DNA of 56,041 nt from positions 1 to 56,041 of the forward strand of contig NZ_LZKK01000032.1 in assembly GCF_001672815.1 (NCBI RefSeq), read 5' to 3'. The translations under genes were made by a program, and so were the position numbers. The notes under the pieces are model-generated. The model was not told where the DNA came from. It was given only the letters and a program-made list of their open reading frames with translations, and ran no database searches. Origin of the DNA: Mycobacterium sp. E796 (GTDB lineage: Bacteria; Actinomycetota; Actinomycetes; Mycobacteriales; Mycobacteriaceae). Positions 35,890 to 44,465 of the stretch are shown here, piece by piece. Position 1 is the first letter of the stretch; each line of letters starts with the position of its first letter.

Positions 35890-36776
35890 GCCTCAGCTGG
35901 AGGAGTCGGGCGCTCCCGGCCGTTGTTCAGCTGACGCGGGCGCGCACCTACCGCAGCGCGCAAACCGCCCGCGATCACATCGACCGGCGAGCCGCGCATC
36001 CGCAGTTCTACGGGCCCCCGCCGGGATTGCCCAAGGACGTCAACCTGCACCTGGATCGGCATTCGGTCTGGCCGATCTACACCCTGACCTCCGGCGCCTC
36101 GCGCACCGCGCAGCGCACGGTCTTCTACCTGCACGGCGGGGCCTGGGTGAACGAAATCGCTTCGCAGCATTGGAAATTGGCGGCCCAAATCGCCGCCGAC
36201 GCGCGAGCGCAAGTCATCGTGCCGATCTATCCGTTGGTGCCGTTCACCACCGCCGCCGGGGTGGTGCCTACGATCGCCGAACTGGTGGCCGAGAAGGCGG
36301 CGGCAGACCACTCCGTGTGCCTGGCCGGGGATTCCGCCGGCGGACAGATGGCCTTGTCGGTCGCGTTGATGCTGCGCGACGAGCGCCGCCTGGTCCTGTC
36401 GGAAACCGTGCTGATCTCGCCCGTCCTGGACGCGTCGCTGACCAACCCGTTGATCGACGCGGTCGACGACCCATGGCTGACGCGGGTGGGCCTGCTGGAG
36501 TTCGCCAGGCGCTGGTGTGGTGACCTGCCGATGACCGACCCGATGGTCAGCCCCCTGAACGCCGAGCTGTCCGGCCTGGGACCGCTGACCGTGTTCAGCG
36601 GCACCCGCGACATTCTCAACCCCGACGCGCGACTGCTGGCCGAAAAGGCCGCGGCGGCCGGCGTAAAGATCGATTACCACGAACAGCCCGGCTTGTTGCA
36701 CGTCTACCCCCTGACTCCCACGCGGGAAGGCCGCGCCGCGCGAGCGCTGATCGTCGATCGGTTGCGGGAGAACTAA
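35886..36776 (+). CDS. Alpha/beta hydrolase, HSL/esterase type
   Basis: 296 residues. It shows the hormone-sensitive-lipase pattern: oxyanion H-G-G-A-W (about 85-89), nucleophile elbow G-D-S-A-G-G (about 147-152), Asp in T-R-D-I-L and His in L-L-H-V-Y-P near the end, a full triad. Such enzymes hydrolyse short or medium acyl esters; the substrate is not evident. The GTG at 35886 overlaps the upstream membrane protein stop by 4 bp, and no separate promoter is visible, so the two form an operon. Three other HSL-type or related hydrolases occur in the window, but this one lies outside the catabolic cluster. Confidence 0.86.
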   Translation: MSLSWRSRALPAVVQLTRARTYRSAQTARDHIDRRAAHPQFYGPPPGLPKDVNLHLDRHSVWPIYTLTSGASRTAQRTVFYLHGGAWVNEIASQHWKLAAQIAADARAQVIVPIYPLVPFTTAAGVVPTIAELVAEKAAADHSVCLAGDSAGGQMALSVALMLRDERRLVLSETVLISPVLDASLTNPLIDAVDDPWLTRVGLLEFARRWCGDLPMTDPMVSPLNAELSGLGPLTVFSGTRDILNPDARLLAEKAAAAGVKIDYHEQPGLLHVYPLTPTREGRAARALIVDRLREN

Positions 36777-36889
36777 GCCCACACCGGACAAATCCGGCCC
36801 GGCGGTGCAATGATTGGCGTCATCGTTGAGCGCGGCTAAACCGGTGAGCCGCACGCGCATTCATCGCCTTCGGCAGAGAGGGAAACACA

Positions 36890-37270
36890 ATGACCGAACA
36901 GCCGTCCCCCGGGTGGTACCCGGACCCGAGTGGCCAGCCCGGCCAAATGTATTGGGACGGCCGGCAATGGCACGCAAACCCCCCTGCCGCGGGCGCGGGC
37001 GTCGCTCCCTACGGTGGCGCGCCGTACGGCGTCGACCCCTACGGCCGGCCGCTGTCGGACAAGAGCAAGCTCCTCGCCGGGCTGCTGCAGATCTTTGTCG
37101 GTAGTTTCGGCGTCGGCCGCTTCTACCTCGGCTACACCAACGTCGGCATCGCCCAAATCGCGGTGTCCTGGCTGACCTGCGGGATCGGTGCCATCTGGCC
37201 ATTGATCGACGGGATCATGATCCTCGTCGGCAAGGTGCCCGACGCGGAGGGGCGCACGCTGCGCGACTGA
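36890..37270 (+). CDS. DUF2510 and TM2 domain protein
   Basis: 126 residues. The N-terminus (1-28) has the DUF2510 signature P-G-W-Y-P-D-P-S-G and W-D-G-R-Q-W, a short cytoplasmic adaptor motif common in actinobacterial membrane proteins. A Gly/Pro/Tyr linker precedes a TM2 domain (about 57-112): two helices with G-V-G-R-F-Y-L-G-Y and W-P-L-I-D-G-I. Function unknown. ATG 36890 follows GAGAGGGA. The next DUF2510 gene lies 82 bp downstream on the same strand. Confidence 0.88.
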   Translation: MTEQPSPGWYPDPSGQPGQMYWDGRQWHANPPAAGAGVAPYGGAPYGVDPYGRPLSDKSKLLAGLLQIFVGSFGVGRFYLGYTNVGIAQIAVSWLTCGIGAIWPLIDGIMILVGKVPDAEGRTLRD

Positions 37271-37352
37271 CGAGCATGGCCGGGCCTCAGACATGGCCGC
37301 GCGTATTCTCGCGTTTGCGGGTGCAGTTCGGTCAACAGGGGAGGAACCGCCC

Positions 37353-38258
37353 ATGACGACGCCCAACCAGCCCGGTTGGTACGACGATCCACAAGACCCC
37401 AACGCCCAGCGTTTCTGGGACGGTCGGACCTGGACCCCGCAGCGGCAGCGCAAACCCGATGCGCGGGCCCCGCGACCGCCGGTCAACCGGCCGCAGCAAC
37501 CCCCGCCCTCTGCCGCGCCGACCCAGGTCACACCAGTGCAGCCCCCTCCGCCGCGGCCCAACCTGCCGCCTTCGGCGGCGCAGACCCGCGCGGCGCCCCT
37601 GCCACCCCTGCCTCCGCGCCCGCCGGCGCCGACCGGGCCGCCGCGCCCACCCCAGCCGCCCAATCGACCCGCGCCGCCCGGCTATTCACCGCCTGGGGCG
37701 CGCCCGGGGCCCGATACTCCTGCGCAGCCCGGCTCACAACGATGGGCGCCACCCGGTCCGCCGAATCCGGGCGCCGGCGCACACGAGGTCCCTGAAAGCC
37801 TTGCTGCGGTGAAGGCCGTCGCGGCAAGGATGTCGGTGCCCGCCTGGATCGTGTTCGGGGGCCTGCTCGTCACCGTCGTCTCAATTTTCCTGCCGTTCGC
37901 GACGGTCAGCCTCAAGCTGTTCGGCAGGACCCTGAGCTCGCACGGGGCCGCCGCCGACGGAACCGCGAAGTTCGTTGTCATCCTGTTGGCCGTCGTGGCC
38001 GCGTTGTTGGCGTTGCCGGCGCTGTCGGGATCCCGAATGCCGGCCAGCCGGCTCATCGGACTCAGCGTGGTGGTCGGCCTGCTGGGTGCCTTGACGTTCG
38101 TCTGGTTCCACACCGTGTCGACGAAAAACAACGAAGGCGAAGGGTTCGTGACCGTCACGCCGGCGTTCGGGCTGATGGTTTACGCGGCGGCGGTCATCGT
38201 CACCGCCGTGGGCGTCGTGCTGCTGTGGATGGATCGATCGAAGACCAGACAGGTTTAG
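37353..38258 (+). CDS. DUF2510 protein with Pro-rich linker and membrane domain
   Basis: 301 residues: a DUF2510 motif (P-G-W-Y-D-D-P, W-D-G-R-T-W) at 7-28, a long Pro/Ala-rich linker of about 130 residues, then four membrane helices (about 163-186, 205-222, 229-248, 265-288) in the pattern of small mycobacterial membrane proteins. ATG 37353 is preferred over upstream starts because GGGGAGG lies 7-8 nt before it and DUF2510 begins directly after. Function unknown. The linker suggests protein-protein interaction on the cytoplasmic side. Confidence 0.8.
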   Translation: MTTPNQPGWYDDPQDPNAQRFWDGRTWTPQRQRKPDARAPRPPVNRPQQPPPSAAPTQVTPVQPPPPRPNLPPSAAQTRAAPLPPLPPRPPAPTGPPRPPQPPNRPAPPGYSPPGARPGPDTPAQPGSQRWAPPGPPNPGAGAHEVPESLAAVKAVAARMSVPAWIVFGGLLVTVVSIFLPFATVSLKLFGRTLSSHGAAADGTAKFVVILLAVVAALLALPALSGSRMPASRLIGLSVVVGLLGALTFVWFHTVSTKNNEGEGFVTVTPAFGLMVYAAAVIVTAVGVVLLWMDRSKTRQV

Positions 38259-38328
38259 TTGGCAAGGCCCCTGCGATTCGATGTCCCGGCCAGCGGTCCT
38301 TCGGGCGCGTCCGCCCGACCGGCGTTGT

Positions 38329-38340
38329 TAACCTTGCGAA
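38329..38340 (+). promoter_or_regulatory. Leaderless promoter of the PadR gene
   Basis: TAACCT (38329-38334) with a 6-nt spacer precedes the ATG at 38341, so transcription probably starts on the start codon. Confidence 0.55.
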
Positions 38341-39015
38341 ATGGACGACGGCGAGAAGCGGGTGAAGTCGACTCTTGCCGCCACCAGTTGGGCGCTGCTG
38401 GGCATGATGTCCTACGAAGAGGAAGTCTCGGGATACGACCTCAAAAAGTGGATCGACTGGAGCGTCGACCTGTACTACTGGAGCCCGTCGTACAGCCAGA
38501 TCTACACGGAGCTGAAGAAACTCGAGGCTCTCGGGCTCGTCACGTCGCGCGTTGAGCACGATGAGGGGCCCCGCAGCCGCCGGCTGTACAAGATCACCGC
38601 GGCGGGGATGGACGCCGTCACGGAGTGGACTAATGATGCACCCGTGGATCCGCCGGTGCTCAAGCACAGCGTGCTGCTGCGAGTGACGTTCGGCCACCTC
38701 AGCAACCCGGCCCGCCTCAAGGAACTGCTTCAGGAGCATGTCGCTTACGCGGAAGCCCGGCACCAGAAAGCCGTCGAGGACGCCGAGGGGGCCGAGGCGG
38801 AACCGGCCTGGGCGTATTCGGTGATCGCCCTGCGCTGGGCGGCTAAGTACTACGCCGCGGAGCGCGAGTTCGCGCTGGAACTGATGAAGGACATCGACGA
38901 GGCCGACGCCATCATCCAGAAGGCCGCCAAGAGCGGTTTCGGCAAACCACGGCCCATGCCCGGCTACTGGCGTGAAATCGAGAAGCAGTTCGAGGCCAGG
39001 CGCACGGCTGACTAG
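38341..39015 (+). CDS. PadR-family transcriptional regulator
   Basis: 224 residues. The N-terminal winged helix (about 12-90) has the PadR pattern: A-L-L-G-M-M-S-Y, S-G-Y-D-L-K-K-W, S-Q-I-Y-T-E-L-K-K-L-E-A-L-G-L-V and R-R-L-Y-K-I-T-A-A-G. The C-terminal half is helical (long E/A/K-rich helix) and would dimerise. The length places it with PadR-s1/Vtr-like proteins having a large C-terminal domain. Its stop overlaps the stop of the convergent KstD-type gene by 4 bp. Control of the neighbouring catabolic genes is a guess from position. Confidence 0.9.
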   Translation: MDDGEKRVKSTLAATSWALLGMMSYEEEVSGYDLKKWIDWSVDLYYWSPSYSQIYTELKKLEALGLVTSRVEHDEGPRSRRLYKITAAGMDAVTEWTNDAPVDPPVLKHSVLLRVTFGHLSNPARLKELLQEHVAYAEARHQKAVEDAEGAEAEPAWAYSVIALRWAAKYYAAEREFALELMKDIDEADAIIQKAAKSGFGKPRPMPGYWREIEKQFEARRTAD

Positions 39016-40715
39016 GGCTTGCTTGCTGCGTCGAGCGCCGCGATGTAGGCGTAGACCAGTCCCTGCGCGATCGTCGCGCCCGCCCCCGGGTACGTCGTGC
39101 CAAACGCGTTGGCGGCGGTATTGCCGATCGCGTACAGCCCGGCGATCGCGCTCCCGTCCTCGCGTAGGACCCGCGCCCGTCCGTCTGCTTTCAGGCCTCC
39201 GCAGGTGCCCAGATCGCTGAGTACCAGTTTCACGGCGTAGAACGGGCCCTTGACCAGCGGACGCAGGTTGGGGTTCGGGGTTATCGTGGGGTCTCCGTAG
39301 TAGCGGTCATAAGCGCTGCGGCCCCGGCCGAAATCGGGATCCTCTCCGGCGCAGGCGCTTTCGTTGAAGCGGGTCATCGTCTGGACGAACTCTTGCACTG
39401 GAACACCCATGTGTCCGGCCAGTCCGGCGAGGCTGTCGGCCCGCGCGGCGATGCCCGCGTCGTACCACGCCTGCGGAAGCGGCATCCGCGGAAACAGTTC
39501 CGCGCCAAACACATAGCTGTTGCGGTACTGCTGATCGAAGACGATCCACATCGCTTCGATCGGGCTGCCCGACCGCTCCAGTTCGAGCAACTGCTGGCCG
39601 AAAGACATGTAGTCGGTCGACTCGTTGCAGAACCGGTGGCCGTGTTGGTCCACGATCAGGCAACCCGGAAGTGACCGCTCGGCGAGCATCACCACGGGCG
39701 CCTTGCCGGGCAGCGGCGCGACGGCCGGGAACCACCACGCCTGATCCATCAAATCGATGCCCGCGCCGAGCTCTTGGGCCGCGCGGATGCCGTCGCCCGT
39801 GTTGGATTCGGCGCCCAGACTGAAGTTGGGGCCCAGCGACTCCGACTGGAACTTCCACCGCATATCCATGCTGTGGTCGAAACCGCCGGTGGCCAACACA
39901 ACCCCGCGCCGGGCGGTGACTGTCACCTCACGGCCGTCGTGGTTCACGACCGCGCCGCTCACCCGGCTACCGTCGCCGTCGAGGCGCAGCAGCGTGGTGT
40001 CGGTCCACACCGGGATGCCGGCGCGCAGCACGCCCGCGAACAGCCCGGCAGTCAGGCCCTGGCCGCCCGCCGCGTAGCGTCGGCCCAGCAGACGGCCGCC
40101 GAACCCCTGGGCCACCCGCTTGGCGATCGTCGGAATGCCCTTGCGGGGCAGCCGAACCACCAGGTTCATCCATCGGTAGTCGGCACCGGTCGTCGGGATC
40201 GAGACGCCGGCCTCGAGCACACCCGGTCTCAGCCGGGTGCGATAGTCGCCAAGGATCGCCGTGTCCAGCGGCAGGCACTCGCAGGTGCGCCCGGCCGCGC
40301 TGCCACCGGGCTCCTCGGGGTGGTAGTCGGAGTAATCGCGGGCCCAGAAGAGCCGCAGCGGCGTCGTGCGGCGCAGCATTTCGACCGTCGCGGACAGGTG
40401 GGTCAGAAAGCCGACGGAACGCTCCGCAGGCGCCGAGCCGGCCACCACGGCGTCCAGATAGGTCGCGGCCCGCTCGGCGGTGTCGTTGGCGCCGGCATCG
40501 GCCAGCACCGGTCCCGCGGGCAGCCACAGGGCGCCCCCGGACCGGGCGGTCGAGCCGCCCACGTAGGACGACTTCTCGACGATAAGCACCGACAGCCCCA
40601 GCTCATGCGCGGCCAGCGCGGCGGCCATGCCGGTGCCCGAGCCGACCACCAGCAGGTCGACCGAGGTATCGGACACCGCTAGTCCGGCGGGAATCGTCGT
40701 GCTGTGCTCAGTCAC
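39012..40715 (-). CDS. 3-ketosteroid delta-1-dehydrogenase-like flavoprotein (KstD family)
   Basis: 567 residues, the usual KstD size. An N-terminal FAD motif (V-D-L-L-V-V-G-S-G-T-G-M-A-A-A) is followed by the E-K-S-S-Y-V-G-G-S-T-A-R-S-G-G ribityl region, the inner V-V-L-A-T-G-G-F-D and a C-terminal T-Y-P-G-A-G-A-T-I-A-Q-G-L-V-Y-A-Y-I-A-A that holds the catalytic Tyr position of KstD. The enzyme class introduces a 1,2 double bond in ring A of 3-ketosteroids. GTG 40715 is used; a TACGGT -10 box lies 7 nt upstream (leaderless). It is divergent from a broken KshA-like gene, the usual partner activity in ring opening. The steroid substrate is not proven. Confidence 0.82.
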   Translation of the reverse strand: MTEHSTTIPAGLAVSDTSVDLLVVGSGTGMAAALAAHELGLSVLIVEKSSYVGGSTARSGGALWLPAGPVLADAGANDTAERAATYLDAVVAGSAPAERSVGFLTHLSATVEMLRRTTPLRLFWARDYSDYHPEEPGGSAAGRTCECLPLDTAILGDYRTRLRPGVLEAGVSIPTTGADYRWMNLVVRLPRKGIPTIAKRVAQGFGGRLLGRRYAAGGQGLTAGLFAGVLRAGIPVWTDTTLLRLDGDGSRVSGAVVNHDGREVTVTARRGVVLATGGFDHSMDMRWKFQSESLGPNFSLGAESNTGDGIRAAQELGAGIDLMDQAWWFPAVAPLPGKAPVVMLAERSLPGCLIVDQHGHRFCNESTDYMSFGQQLLELERSGSPIEAMWIVFDQQYRNSYVFGAELFPRMPLPQAWYDAGIAARADSLAGLAGHMGVPVQEFVQTMTRFNESACAGEDPDFGRGRSAYDRYYGDPTITPNPNLRPLVKGPFYAVKLVLSDLGTCGGLKADGRARVLREDGSAIAGLYAIGNTAANAFGTTYPGAGATIAQGLVYAYIAALDAASKP

Positions 40716-40816
40716 GCCGAGAACCGTATGCCGCGCCGACGCGGTGGTGGAAGAGCCCTCCTGTTGAGTGGAACACGCCGCCACCGCGGCTCCGCCCGCG
40801 GGCATCACTAGCGCAT

Positions 40817-41339
40817 GTGACATCGCAGCCCGACGCCGGAGAAGTTCGGCTCATAGAAGCGCAGGCCACGCCGACGCGGTTTGCCCGCGGCCGGCACTGC
40901 CTCGGCCCGGTCAGAGACTTCGGTGACGGCAAGCCGCACGTGATCAACGCCTTCGGACAGAAGCTTGTCGTGTTCCGCAGCGCGGACGGCAACGTCAACG
41001 TCCTCTGCATGACTGGCGTTGGGGGGCGACGGGCGGTGCAAACAAGTTCCGTACAGCAGGCGCACCCCGCGGCTAGCCCGCACGCCGCCCCGACCCGAGG
41101 TCAGTATCCCTCGCATCGAGGGTGCGACCAGCGACGAATGGACCGACTGGCACGGGTACACCACGGTTGTGAACACCAACCGCCGCGAAATCACCGACAA
41201 CGTCGTGGATATGGCGCACTTTTCCTACGTTCACGGGTCATTGCCCACGCATTTCAAGAACATCTTCGAAGGACACGTGGCGACGCGGTGCGGTGCGGAT
41301 CGCCGACGAAACCGTAGGCGCCACACCGTAATTCGGTAA
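40817..41339 (+). pseudogene. Degraded KshA-like Rieske oxygenase
   Basis: Fragments in different frames match 3-ketosteroid 9-alpha-hydroxylase oxygenase. Frame 1 from ATG 40817 gives about 65 residues with R-H-C-L-G-P-V-R-D-F-G-D-G-K-P-H, ending at N-V-L. A deletion then joins to H-D-W-R-W-G, followed by a one-base frameshift in a run of six G (41021-41026) before G-D-G-R-C-K-Q-V-P-Y. A second deletion follows L-A-R-T, resuming at P-E-V-S-I-P. The D-M-A-H-x3-Y-V-H iron-site region is kept, but everything after G-H-V-A-T-R is lost. The Rieske Cys/His set is mostly gone. An intact protein would have about 380 residues. Confidence 0.85.
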
Positions 41340-42215
41340 TTATCCTTTTTCAAGCGTGAACTGGCACAAATCGGTGTAGCCGTCGCGGAACAACTGGGAA
41401 CAGCCGGTCAGATACCGCATATAGCGGTCATAAACCTCTTCGGATTGGGTCGCGATAGCTTCGCTCTTGTGCGCTTCGAGGGCCGCCGCCCACATGTCGA
41501 GCGTCCTCTTGTAGTGCGGCCGCAGCCGATGGATCCGGCTAACCGTGAACCCGATCTCCGTGGAATTCTCCTCGACCATTTCCACCGTCGGCAGCCGCCC
41601 GCCGGGGAAGATCTCTTCCAGGAGGAATTTCACGAAGCGGATATGCCACATCGTCAACGGAAGGTTGCGCTGCCGGATCTGCTCGCGGCTTAACACCACG
41701 ATCGTGTGGAGCAGCATCGTGCCGTCGGCCGGCAAGAGGTTATAGGCCCACTTGAAGAAAGGGGCGTGACGGTCGTAGCCGAAATGCTCGAGCGGGCCGA
41801 TCGCCACGATCCGGTCCACCGGCTCGTGAAACTGCTCCCAGCCCTGCAATAGCACCCGCTTGGACCGGGGGCTGTTCGATGCCGCGAGCTGCTGTTCGAC
41901 GTAGGCGACTTGGTTCCTGCTGAGGGTCAGGCCGACGACGTCGACGTCGTATTTCTCCAGAGCACGAAGCATCGCCGAACCCCAACCGCATCCCACGTCG
42001 AGCAACTTCATGCCCGGCCGCAGCCCAAGTTTGCCCAGCGCCAGGTCGATCTTGGCGATCTGCGCCTCTTCCAGCGTCATGTCGTCACGCTCGAAGTACG
42101 CGCAGGTGTACGTCCGTGTCGGGTCTAGGAATAGCGCGAAGAAGTCATCGGACAGGTCGTAGTGGGCCTGCACGTCCTCGAAGTGGGGCCGCAGGCGTTG
42201 TGCACTTTCTGGCAT
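41340..42215 (-). CDS. Cyclopropane-fatty-acid/mycolic acid methyltransferase family protein
   Basis: 291 residues, typical of mycobacterial CmaA/MmaA/UmaA enzymes. Family features: V-Q-A-H-Y-D-L-S-D-D-F-F-x-L-F-L-D, Y-T-C-A-Y-F-E, SAM motif I L-L-D-V-G-C-G-W-G-S (about 71-80), and L-E-H-F-G-Y at the active site (A-F-E-H-F-G in most members, P-L-E-H-F-G here). The family makes cyclopropane, methoxy or keto groups on mycolic acids or methylates unsaturated lipids; the exact product cannot be inferred. ATG 42215 has GAGAGGA upstream. The stop codon abuts the remnant of the Rieske gene. Confidence 0.88.
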   Translation of the reverse strand: MPESAQRLRPHFEDVQAHYDLSDDFFALFLDPTRTYTCAYFERDDMTLEEAQIAKIDLALGKLGLRPGMKLLDVGCGWGSAMLRALEKYDVDVVGLTLSRNQVAYVEQQLAASNSPRSKRVLLQGWEQFHEPVDRIVAIGPLEHFGYDRHAPFFKWAYNLLPADGTMLLHTIVVLSREQIRQRNLPLTMWHIRFVKFLLEEIFPGGRLPTVEMVEENSTEIGFTVSRIHRLRPHYKRTLDMWAAALEAHKSEAIATQSEEVYDRYMRYLTGCSQLFRDGYTDLCQFTLEKG

Positions 42216-42940
42216 GCGTCCTCTCGCAACGGCTCGGGCGGGTAGCCCCCGCCGCTTCAAGCCGGCGTGGGTCGCCGCGACTAATCCGCACCATTCGGTA
42301 AGGGACGCTACACGAATTCGGCCCCACTACGGGGTAGCGAAACCACGGGATTTACGGCATCTTTTTTCGCTGGCGACACGGTTCTCAATGCCGACGATCA
42401 TTGCCTCATCGCAACGGGCCGCCATGATGATTGGAGAACTCGGTCCGCCGCAATGACCTCATTAACGGCCCGACGATTGATGCACAGGCGATTTCCACGC
42501 AGTCGTTTGCGCGGTTGTTGATGCGTGCTATTAGCCCAGCCGGATCAGCTCCGAGTCCACCGGACGGCGAACGGCAACGTCGCACATCAGGGTCTCGGTG
42601 GGTCGACTGAGTCACAGGGAGTCCCGCCGCGGCGAGCGCGTAACCCTTGAACACCCGCGCCACCGGGCTCAACACGTGTTGGGCCCTGATCGTCGCGCGC
42701 GTGACCCCCACCGGCCGCCCCTGGGCCCACAGCGTCACCTCGGTCATTTGGGCGTCCAGGGCTTTGAATACCTGCTCTCGGATCAGGAGGTCTGCGGTGA
42801 ATGCCTCGACGCTGACCGCCAGGCTCCCGGCCCGTGCGGGCAACTGCGGCGAGAAAGTTCCTTAGCTTTCCGCCCGCCATCTGCACGATCGCGAAATCCG
42901 ACACACGTGATTCGGTGACTTCCGTGATCGCTCGCCGAGT
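42216..42940. other. 725 bp without an intact gene; probable decayed coding DNA
   Basis: No gene here has a start, ribosome site and recognisable product. On the minus strand a frame ending at 42406 reads a plausible segment between about 42580 and 42840 (A-F-T-A-D-L-L-I-R-E-Q-V-F-K-A-L-D-A-Q-M), and a second frame supplies a likely N-terminal piece (S-D-F-A-I-V-Q-M-A-G-G-K-L-R-N-F-L) around 42850-42904. This looks like one gene broken by a frameshift, product unknown. A hairpin CGCTA/TAGCG enclosing CCCC/GGGG lies near 42308-42340. Base composition is less GC-rich than the flanks. Confidence 0.5.
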
Positions 42941-43285
42941 TCAGGCGTGCGCGCCGCTGTCGATCCGGATTTCGGTGCCGGTGACGAACGCGCCGTCGTC
43001 GGAGGCCACCATGGCGATCACCGACGCGACGGCGCTCGGGTCCGCCAGCGCCGCATCCACTGCGGCCGTCACGGCACCCTCGTCGGAATTGTCGAGGACG
43101 GCGGTGGTCAGTCGCTCACCGGTGCCGGCATCGTCGGCGGCGGCCGCGGTTCGTGCCAGCCCGTCCGCCGAGACGTCGTAAGCCACGACGGTGCCGCCCT
43201 CATCGAGCAGCGGGGCCGCGGTGGCCTGCCCGATTCCGGAACCAGCTCCGGTCACGACGACGCGTCTGTCGGCGAAACGTTCCAT
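42941..43285 (-). pseudogene. Short-chain dehydrogenase with in-frame loss of the catalytic core
   Basis: 114 residues against about 250 in the family. The N-terminus has the SDR nucleotide motif V-V-V-T-G-A-G-S-G-I-G and a D-V-S motif. After A-A-L-A-D-P the sequence jumps to the C-terminal F-V-T-G-T-E-I-R-I-D-S-G-A-H-A that normally follows the active site. The N-N-A-G, catalytic Ser and Y-x3-K are missing, so no dehydrogenase activity is expected. The reading frame is intact. It is the last gene of a leftward group, 17 bp after the gene at 43303-44379. Confidence 0.8.
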
Positions 43286-43302
43286 CAGTCAGGCGCCTTC
43301 GG

Positions 43303-44379
43303 TCATGCCAGCTGGAAGGCGCTGACTGGGGCTTCCTCGGGATACACCGCCGGGCCGCCGAGGTCGTACGCGGCGTTGAGGGCGCCGACGAACGCCGGGT
43401 CGTGCAGCGGTTCGCTGGGGATGTCGAGCTTGACGCCCTTGCTCGCCAGGTCGTCGACCATGATGTCGATGGCCTTCTCGACCGAAAGGTCGTCGGAGCC
43501 TTCCATGTTCTTTTTCAGCTCGTCGTAGTCCGCGAACACCTCGGCTGACCAGTGCACCAGGAAGCGCAGTTCGTCAGTGTGGTGGCGCGCGATGACGTTG
43601 TCACCGTTCTTCAGCAACCAGGAGTCGCGGTCACTCGGGTCGCCGGTGAACATCGTGTCGAACGCCAGGCCGGCCGGAATCTGTTGAGCCAGGGGTCCGT
43701 TGGCCTCACCGCGGTGCACCATCATCTCGTTCTGGACGACGATGCCGCGGTTGTTGATCGGGGGCAGGATGCGCTTGGGCGCCTTGAGCGGCCCATCGGG
43801 CCAGTAGGTGAAGCCGCTGCCGGCATCCAGGGAGAACCAGGTGATTACCTGGGCCATCTTGATCAGGTAGTCCTGGAAAAGCCCGGATTTACCCATCACG
43901 CTGGTGAGCCAGGTTGGGGCATTCTCGTGTCGCACTCCGCGGAAACTCGGCGAATCCAGGTGCCCGGGGTCTCGGTTGGCGCACGGACCGTTGATGTTGA
44001 ACAACATCAGCTGCGGCTTGGCGTATTCGGCTTTCCAGTAGGCCTTGGCCAGCTCCAGGAACCGCGCGTTGTAAAAGCAGTCGTGCAGTTGCGGGTAGAG
44101 CACCGCGCCGTAATTGGCCAGGTAGCCGCGGAACGTCGGGGTCAGAAACAAATCCAGCGACGGGGTGAATCCTTCCGGGAACATCCCACTCATCGTGGCC
44201 ATCAGCTCGTCGGCCGACGCGAAGTGTTGGGCGATGATCAGCTTCCACGGTCCTTCCGTCCGCACCACGTCGAGCATCCGCTCGCGCTGGTCGTCGGTGT
44301 AGACATCGTCGATTTCGCGTGGCGGTGCGGCCGGCCGCAGCACGTCGGAAAGCGCCATTCGCCGCTCGTCGGTGAGCAT
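43303..44379 (-). CDS. Conserved protein, possible Fe(II)-dependent oxygenase-like fold
   Basis: 358 residues, no signal peptide or membrane helix. I do not recognise a named family. Motifs that may matter: G-H-L-D-S-P-S-F-R-G (about 139-148), giving an H-x-D, and M-V-H-R-G-E-A-N-G-P (about 222-231), giving a distal His followed by Arg. That H-x-D...H arrangement is used by Fe(II)/2-oxoglutarate oxygenases such as the phytanoyl-CoA hydroxylase family, but this is only a pattern reading. The ATG at 44379 follows AAAGGAG at 7 nt. A perfect 14-bp palindrome lies 23 bp upstream. Genes around it (SDRs, esterase, BVMO) suggest a catabolic role. Confidence 0.6.
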   Translation of the reverse strand: MLTDERRMALSDVLRPAAPPREIDDVYTDDQRERMLDVVRTEGPWKLIIAQHFASADELMATMSGMFPEGFTPSLDLFLTPTFRGYLANYGAVLYPQLHDCFYNARFLELAKAYWKAEYAKPQLMLFNINGPCANRDPGHLDSPSFRGVRHENAPTWLTSVMGKSGLFQDYLIKMAQVITWFSLDAGSGFTYWPDGPLKAPKRILPPINNRGIVVQNEMMVHRGEANGPLAQQIPAGLAFDTMFTGDPSDRDSWLLKNGDNVIARHHTDELRFLVHWSAEVFADYDELKKNMEGSDDLSVEKAIDIMVDDLASKGVKLDIPSEPLHDPAFVGALNAAYDLGGPAVYPEEAPVSAFQLA

Positions 44380-44402
44380 CAGCTGTCTCCTTTGCAGTTC
44401 TG

Positions 44403-44416
44403 CAATCGATCGATTG
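44403..44416 (-). promoter_or_regulatory. Perfect 14-bp palindrome, candidate operator
   Basis: CAATCGATCGATTG is fully self-complementary and sits in the 86-bp gap before the gene at 43303-44379. Its form suits a TetR- or IclR-type dimer. It shows that this gene may be separately regulated from the upstream esterase. Confidence 0.55.
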
Positions 44417-44465
44417 TGGGCACGGTCAGCGCGATACGGCCGGTTGTTGTCCGGTCACCGGGACG

